Source: Bacteroides fragilis NCTC 9343
GTDB lineage: Bacteria; Bacteroidota; Bacteroidia; Bacteroidales; Bacteroidaceae
Direction of reading: 5' to 3'
NCBI RefSeq assembly: GCF_000025985.1
Contig: NC_003228.3
Coordinates: 1,116,001 to 1,180,000 of the forward strand
DNA length: 64,000 nt
Under the pieces are notes generated by a model. The model was not told the origin of the DNA. It searched no databases and saw only the letters and a list, made by a program, of their open reading frames with translations. This document shows, piece by piece, positions 60,153 through 64,000 of the stretch (position 1 is its first letter; every line of letters begins with the position of its first letter). The translations under genes and the position numbers were made by a program.

Positions 60153-61706
60153 TTACATGCCGGCGAACTGCTTGGCAAAGTCTACTATCTGTTTTAAAGC
60201 ATTGTCGTCTTTGTTTTTCAGAAGAATGGCTGTTTCGGTCTTACCTTCGCTGTCACTGAATGCCTCGATATACGAAATTTTTGAAGCGAGTTTATAATAA
60301 GTTTGATATTCTTCGCCGCCGAATCCGGCCATCATTTTCACAACAGGGAGATCGAGAATAGCATCCATATTGATAACAAAGAATACATTTTTGCCTTTCA
60401 TATCCGATACATATCCGGCATCTTTGATTGATTTCTCTACAGGTTTGCTGATACTCTTGTACAGAAGTTCATCATTAGTGGCATACATCTGCTTGTTGCG
60501 GATGCCAAAGAATACGTTGGTTGCTCTTGACTTATAAACATATTCGTTTTCGCCCAATTGGATAATATCTTCGTTTTTACCTAATTTTAATTGTTTCTTA
60601 TTGTCGTACAATGCTTTCAGGGCATTTCCGTTCTTTGCATCTGCATAAGCAGCAAAAGTAGGAACACTGTTCAAGGTTACATTAATTAGTCCGATGGAAA
60701 TATCTCCATCGAAAGAGGCGAATAAACTTTTTACTTCATCGGCTTTCGCAAGAGACACATTTCTACGGAATTCTTCATTATTGAACAGCAAATCGTAGAA
60801 TGCTGCTCCATTGACTCCTATATTTAAGAATGCGAGAGTCGATTCGGGGAAGTTCTGGAGGAAAGTTGTATTTAACTTTTTAACAGCTTGAGCCTGTTTC
60901 TTCAGTAACGCATCCGTCTCTGCATTATCCGAGTAGGTTTCGATCTGCAGAGCGATTTTTCCTTTCTCAAAGTTGAGGTTACCCACAGCTTTTACTTCAC
61001 TCAAGTCGATTTGTGAAGAGAGTCCCAGACTGATTTGTTGAGTATACATTTTGGGAACCGCATCCATTGAAGCAAAAAAGTTGATGTCTCCTTTCTGATC
61101 CTGCATCTTCCGGAAACTGCCGTTTGAGGCGATACTGTTCTCTTCGGTCTGTTTGAGCAGTGTGGAGATGGTTTGTTTGGCAACATCCATTTGAGAAGTT
61201 CCGTAGGCTTCTGTCAAAACTGCTGCATTTTCATTAAAGACCAATAGATTGTTCTTCTGCAAGGATGTGAAACTGTACCCCTCTTCTTCTGCTATAGGCT
61301 GGCAGATTCCTTCTTTGGCCATTAAGTCGAGCGAAGCACGCAAGTCCTCGATATTACTGACTTTGGCAACTATAGTGGGACTAATGAAAGTCTTGGAAGT
61401 AAATACGAATACAGGAGCTTTGACATCAATCCCCGATTGAGAAGGATTTTTCATTATTTTTTCCAGTTGCTGGAAAGCAGCTGCATTCATTCCGCTTTTC
61501 AGGGCTTCCATCATTTTTTGTTTCATCCCTTCATTCTGTTTATCATTCAAGCCGGCTTTGTCAGCAAGAGAATTCAGATTAATGGAAGCAACAGCCGAAG
61601 CATCGGCCGGAATCACATGGATATATTCCGCTTTCTTGGAGCAGGCTGCCATGAAAACGATCAGTACTGCCAGTACCGAAAGTTGGGAAATCATTCGTTT
61701 TACCAT
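60153..61706 (-). CDS. DUF4836-like lipoprotein
   Basis: The 517 residues start with a lipobox ending at Cys22 (IVFMAAC), followed by SKKAEYIHVIPADASAVASINLNSLADKAGL, which I associate with DUF4836 proteins of Bacteroidetes. The body alternates beta-strands and helices without a catalytic motif. The function is unknown. Its place just before an FtsE/FtsX-type pair and after rsmE suggests an envelope role for the ABC unit. Confidence 0.78.
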   Translation of the reverse strand: MVKRMISQLSVLAVLIVFMAACSKKAEYIHVIPADASAVASINLNSLADKAGLNDKQNEGMKQKMMEALKSGMNAAAFQQLEKIMKNPSQSGIDVKAPVFVFTSKTFISPTIVAKVSNIEDLRASLDLMAKEGICQPIAEEEGYSFTSLQKNNLLVFNENAAVLTEAYGTSQMDVAKQTISTLLKQTEENSIASNGSFRKMQDQKGDINFFASMDAVPKMYTQQISLGLSSQIDLSEVKAVGNLNFEKGKIALQIETYSDNAETDALLKKQAQAVKKLNTTFLQNFPESTLAFLNIGVNGAAFYDLLFNNEEFRRNVSLAKADEVKSLFASFDGDISIGLINVTLNSVPTFAAYADAKNGNALKALYDNKKQLKLGKNEDIIQLGENEYVYKSRATNVFFGIRNKQMYATNDELLYKSISKPVEKSIKDAGYVSDMKGKNVFFVINMDAILDLPVVKMMAGFGGEEYQTYYKLASKISYIEAFSDSEGKTETAILLKNKDDNALKQIVDFAKQFAGM

Positions 61707-61733
61707 AATTACTATCTTTTTTATTTCTGTAAA

Positions 61734-62423
61734 TTACATATTCATTGTGTGGCAAGCCACCAATGCTGCTGTTTCTGTGCGCAGTCGCGATTTGCCTAAA
61801 CTAATAGGGACAAATCCTTTCTCGATTGCTTTCTTGACTTCCTCTTCGCTGAAGTCACCTTCCGGTCCGATCAACACCAGGGCATCTTCTCCTTTTGTCA
61901 AGACATCTTTCAGTAAAGGTTTCTCTCCTTCGTAACAGTGGGCAATGAACTTTTGCCCTTTAAAGTCTTTTTCGATAAATGTGCAAAAATCAGTCATCTC
62001 GTTCAGACGCGGTAAACGTGCTTTTAACGATTGCTTGATGGCAGACACCAATATCTTTTCAATGCGTTCGGTTTTAATTACTTTCCGTTCGGAGAAGCGG
62101 CAGTTCAAGAATGTTAATTCGTCGAACCCTATTTCAGTTGCTTTTTCAGCAAACCATTCATTACGATCCATATTTTTTGTGGGTGCCATAGCAATGTGCA
62201 GATGTCCGTCCCACAAAGGCTCTTGGTAAATTGTTTCTTTAATATTCACCAGGCAACGTTTATGGGTTGCCACGCTGATCTCTGCCCGATAGAAGTTTCC
62301 CTTTCCGTCGGTGAGACTAATTTCATCTCCGGCTGTCAGGCGGAGCACACGTACACAGTGCTGTGCTTCCTCTTCAGGAAGTTCTGTGCTGGTTTGTATA
62401 TCAGGGGTATAAAATACGTGCAT
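61734..62423 (-). CDS. rsmE: 16S rRNA (uracil-1498-N3)-methyltransferase
   Basis: SPOUT methyltransferase for 16S rRNA U1498. The 229 residues hold an N-terminal PUA-like domain (RVLRLTAGDEISLTDGKGNFY), then MAPTKNMDRNEWFAEKATEIG, and the SAM-binding knot LIGPEGDFSEEEV and ISLGKSRLRTETAALVAC. All catalytic regions are intact. It lies 5 bp after the bifunctional nuclease gene. Confidence 0.96.
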   Translation of the reverse strand: MHVFYTPDIQTSTELPEEEAQHCVRVLRLTAGDEISLTDGKGNFYRAEISVATHKRCLVNIKETIYQEPLWDGHLHIAMAPTKNMDRNEWFAEKATEIGFDELTFLNCRFSERKVIKTERIEKILVSAIKQSLKARLPRLNEMTDFCTFIEKDFKGQKFIAHCYEGEKPLLKDVLTKGEDALVLIGPEGDFSEEEVKKAIEKGFVPISLGKSRLRTETAALVACHTMNM

Positions 62424-62428
62424 ATCTT

Positions 62429-62998
62429 TTATTTATGTCGGTTTATTTCGTCACGAAGTCGGGCTGCCAGTTCGTAATTCTCTTCTTGAATGGCTTTATT
62501 CAATGCTTCTTCAAGAGAAATAATGCTGACCGGCTCCGTGCGTGAGTTTTCATCCTCTTCCGGAGTATCGGGACGTTCGTCCCCGTCTGTCAACCGTATA
62601 CACTCGCGTTCAAGAATAGATTCGTATATAAAGATAGGACAATCTGCCCTGACGGCCAGTGCCACTGCATCCGAGGTACGGGCATCTATCCGAATAATTT
62701 CTTCGTCTTTTTTAAAGTAGATATACGAATAGAAAACGCCTTCTTTGGCTTTGTATATTAGTACCCGGAGCAGAGTTGCTCCCAAAACATTCAGACACGA
62801 ATAGAATAAATCGTGTGTCAGCGGGCGTGGGGCCTTTATTCCTTTCAGGCAAATGGCTGTAGCTTGTGCCTCGGCAGGTCCTATTATAATAGGTAGCTGC
62901 CGTTCGCCATCTACTTCTCCCAATACCATTGCATAGGCACCTACCTGCGCCTGGCTGTTAGAAATGTTCAATACCTGTAATTCTACTTTCTTATCCAT
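62429..62998 (-). CDS. Bifunctional nuclease-family protein (DUF151) with UVR motif
   Basis: The 189 residues have the BFN domain (about 1-135: YAMVLGEVDGERQLPIIIGPAEAQATAICLKG, RPLTHDLFYSCLNVLGA, IDARTSDAVALAVRADCPIFI) followed by a C-terminal UvrB/UvrC-type motif (about 155-188: SLEEALNKAIQEENYELAARLRDEINRHK). The UVR motif suggests protein contact. The cellular substrate is not known. The gene is packed between the MFS transporter and rsmE. Confidence 0.92.
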   Translation of the reverse strand: MDKKVELQVLNISNSQAQVGAYAMVLGEVDGERQLPIIIGPAEAQATAICLKGIKAPRPLTHDLFYSCLNVLGATLLRVLIYKAKEGVFYSYIYFKKDEEIIRIDARTSDAVALAVRADCPIFIYESILERECIRLTDGDERPDTPEEDENSRTEPVSIISLEEALNKAIQEENYELAARLRDEINRHK

Positions 62999-63000
62999 TG

Positions 63001-64000
63001 TTAATTGTTCACTTTCTTAAGTTCTCCCGGTTGATGTTTGTATCTGAAAACAATTGCAAACAAAATACCGATAGCCAGTGCATATGCTGCAAATATGAAC
63101 CAGATAGCCGGCCAGTTGCGACTTGCCAACATTCCGTTTTCATATACAGAGAATGCATCCACTACGGCTCCACTGGCATATCCTCCGATGACAGCGCCCA
63201 ATCCGTTTGTCATAATGAAGAACAAACCTTGTGCACTGGCCCTTGTCTCAGGTTTGGTTTCCAATTCAACAAATAAAGAACCGGAAATGTTGAAGAAATC
63301 AAATGCCATACCGTATACTATCATTGATAAAATCAGCATCCAGATGCCTGATCCCGGATCACCAAAGCCAAACAGTCCGAATCGGAATACCCAGGCAAAC
63401 ATACTGATGAGCATGACACGTTTGATTCCGAAGTGCTTCAGGAAGAAAGGAATGGCCAGGATAAACAGTGTCTCGGACATTTGTGAGATGGACAGCAGGA
63501 TTACCGAGTGCTTGACACCGAAAGAGTCTGCAAATTCGGGTATTTTGGCGAAACTCCCCAAAAATGCATCACCATATGTATTTGTGATTTGCAAGGCTGC
63601 ACCCAGCAACATCGAGAAAAAGAAAAAGATAGCCATCTTTTTTCTTTTGAATAGGCTGAGGGCATCTAGACCGAAAGAAGACAATAGGGTTTTGCTCTGA
63701 TTTTTTGCAGGGGGGCATGGGGGCAGAGTGAAAGAATACAGTCCGAGAAGTAATGCTGAGCTTGCTCCGACATAAAGTTGAGCACTCGAGTTTTTGAATC
63801 CGGTAAGGTCCACTGCCCACATAGCACAAATGAAACCGATGGTTCCCCATACACGGATAGGCGGGAAGTCTTTTACTAAATCGCATTTATATTGTTCGAG
63901 TGCATTGTACGAAACAGTATTGGCGAGCGAAAGAGTAGGCATGTAAACCATTAGATTGAGTAACATGGCCCAATACATTTGATTATAGTCGGTGGCGGTA
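63001..64000 (-). CDS. Nucleoside permease-like MFS transporter (5' end outside window)
   Basis: The reading frame runs open to the right edge; the residues before the first in-window Met read TATDYNQ, so the gene continues and its start is not visible. The segment has MYWAMLLNLMVYMPTLSLANTVSYNAL, FPPIRVWGTIGFICAMWAVD, and MSETLFILAIPFFLKHFGIKRVMLISMFAWVFRF, the pattern of NupG/XapB nucleoside:proton symporters. About 330 residues are visible of an expected 410-420. It is the first visible gene of a closely spaced operon (2-bp gap to the next gene). Confidence 0.88.
   Translation of the reverse strand, partial: TATDYNQMYWAMLLNLMVYMPTLSLANTVSYNALEQYKCDLVKDFPPIRVWGTIGFICAMWAVDLTGFKNSSAQLYVGASSALLLGLYSFTLPPCPPAKNQSKTLLSSFGLDALSLFKRKKMAIFFFFSMLLGAALQITNTYGDAFLGSFAKIPEFADSFGVKHSVILLSISQMSETLFILAIPFFLKHFGIKRVMLISMFAWVFRFGLFGFGDPGSGIWMLILSMIVYGMAFDFFNISGSLFVELETKPETRASAQGLFFIMTNGLGAVIGGYASGAVVDAFSVYENGMLASRNWPAIWFIFAAYALAIGILFAIVFRYKHQPGELKKVNN

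Overview
The window is chromosomal DNA of a Bacteroides species, most likely of the B. fragilis group. The evidence is a SusC/SusD pair, many lipoproteins with Bacteroidetes-type lipoboxes, an ECF sigma/FecR/STN cluster, DUF4270/DUF4836/DUF5687-type proteins, and promoters of the Bacteroides form (-7 TAnnTTTG, -33 TTTG) before many genes. I see no rRNA, tRNA, insertion sequence, phage or CRISPR array. Most of the window is core metabolism, with a few accessory or regulatory islands. Family names come from reading the sequences, not from database searches. Layout, left to right. 1-6.3 kb: a minus-strand susC-susD operon. A perfect 16-bp inverted repeat about 180 bp upstream of susC encloses 354 bp that hold a rightward promoter, which looks like a phase-variable invertible promoter in the OFF orientation. 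6.3-13.3 kb: fabI, a GldB-like lipoprotein and an RsmI-like methyltransferase (plus), then a membrane protein, lipA and a DPP-IV peptidase (minus). 13.3-15.4 kb: a LiaF-like membrane protein and a membrane-anchored LytTR regulator, flanked on both sides by direct repeats with an exact 22-bp period. 15.6-18.7 kb: radical SAM protein, flavodiiron protein and nagB. 18.8-25.5 kb (minus): small lipoprotein, Sua5/YciO, AsmA-like protein, PIF1-like helicase with TPRs, Cof-type phosphatase. 25.6-28.1 kb: a PatB/MalY C-S lyase and a Cys/Met PLP enzyme behind a palindromic operator candidate. 28.1-31.3 kb: an ECF sigma/FecR/STN set with no SusC after it, then a Crp-type regulator. 31.4-37.6 kb: MarC, rhomboid, and a glycogen operon (GH133, GT4, GH57). 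37.9-41.8 kb: DUF4270 lipoprotein and a one-domain GlgA-like protein, divergent from panC-panD. 41.9-49.8 kb (minus): an Nfn-like fusion, sugar MFS transporter, serS, rplU-rpmA, HAD phosphatase, NlpC/P60 lipoprotein; a further array of 21-22-bp repeats fills much of the gap after rplU. 49.8-58.1 kb (minus): ABC exporter, M16 peptidase, kdsA, lipid kinase, a structured non-coding RNA candidate, and miaA. 58.2-58.3 kb: a small RNA gene with a textbook promoter and terminator. 58.3-64 kb (minus): a tightly packed operon of nucleoside MFS transporter (cut by the window end), bifunctional nuclease, rsmE, DUF4836-like lipoprotein, and ABC ATPase plus permease. The strongest leads outside the genes are the invertible segment before susC, the two RNA genes near 57.1 and 58.2 kb, the 22-bp-period arrays around the LiaF/LytTR operon, and a dispersed family of long imperfect palindromes.
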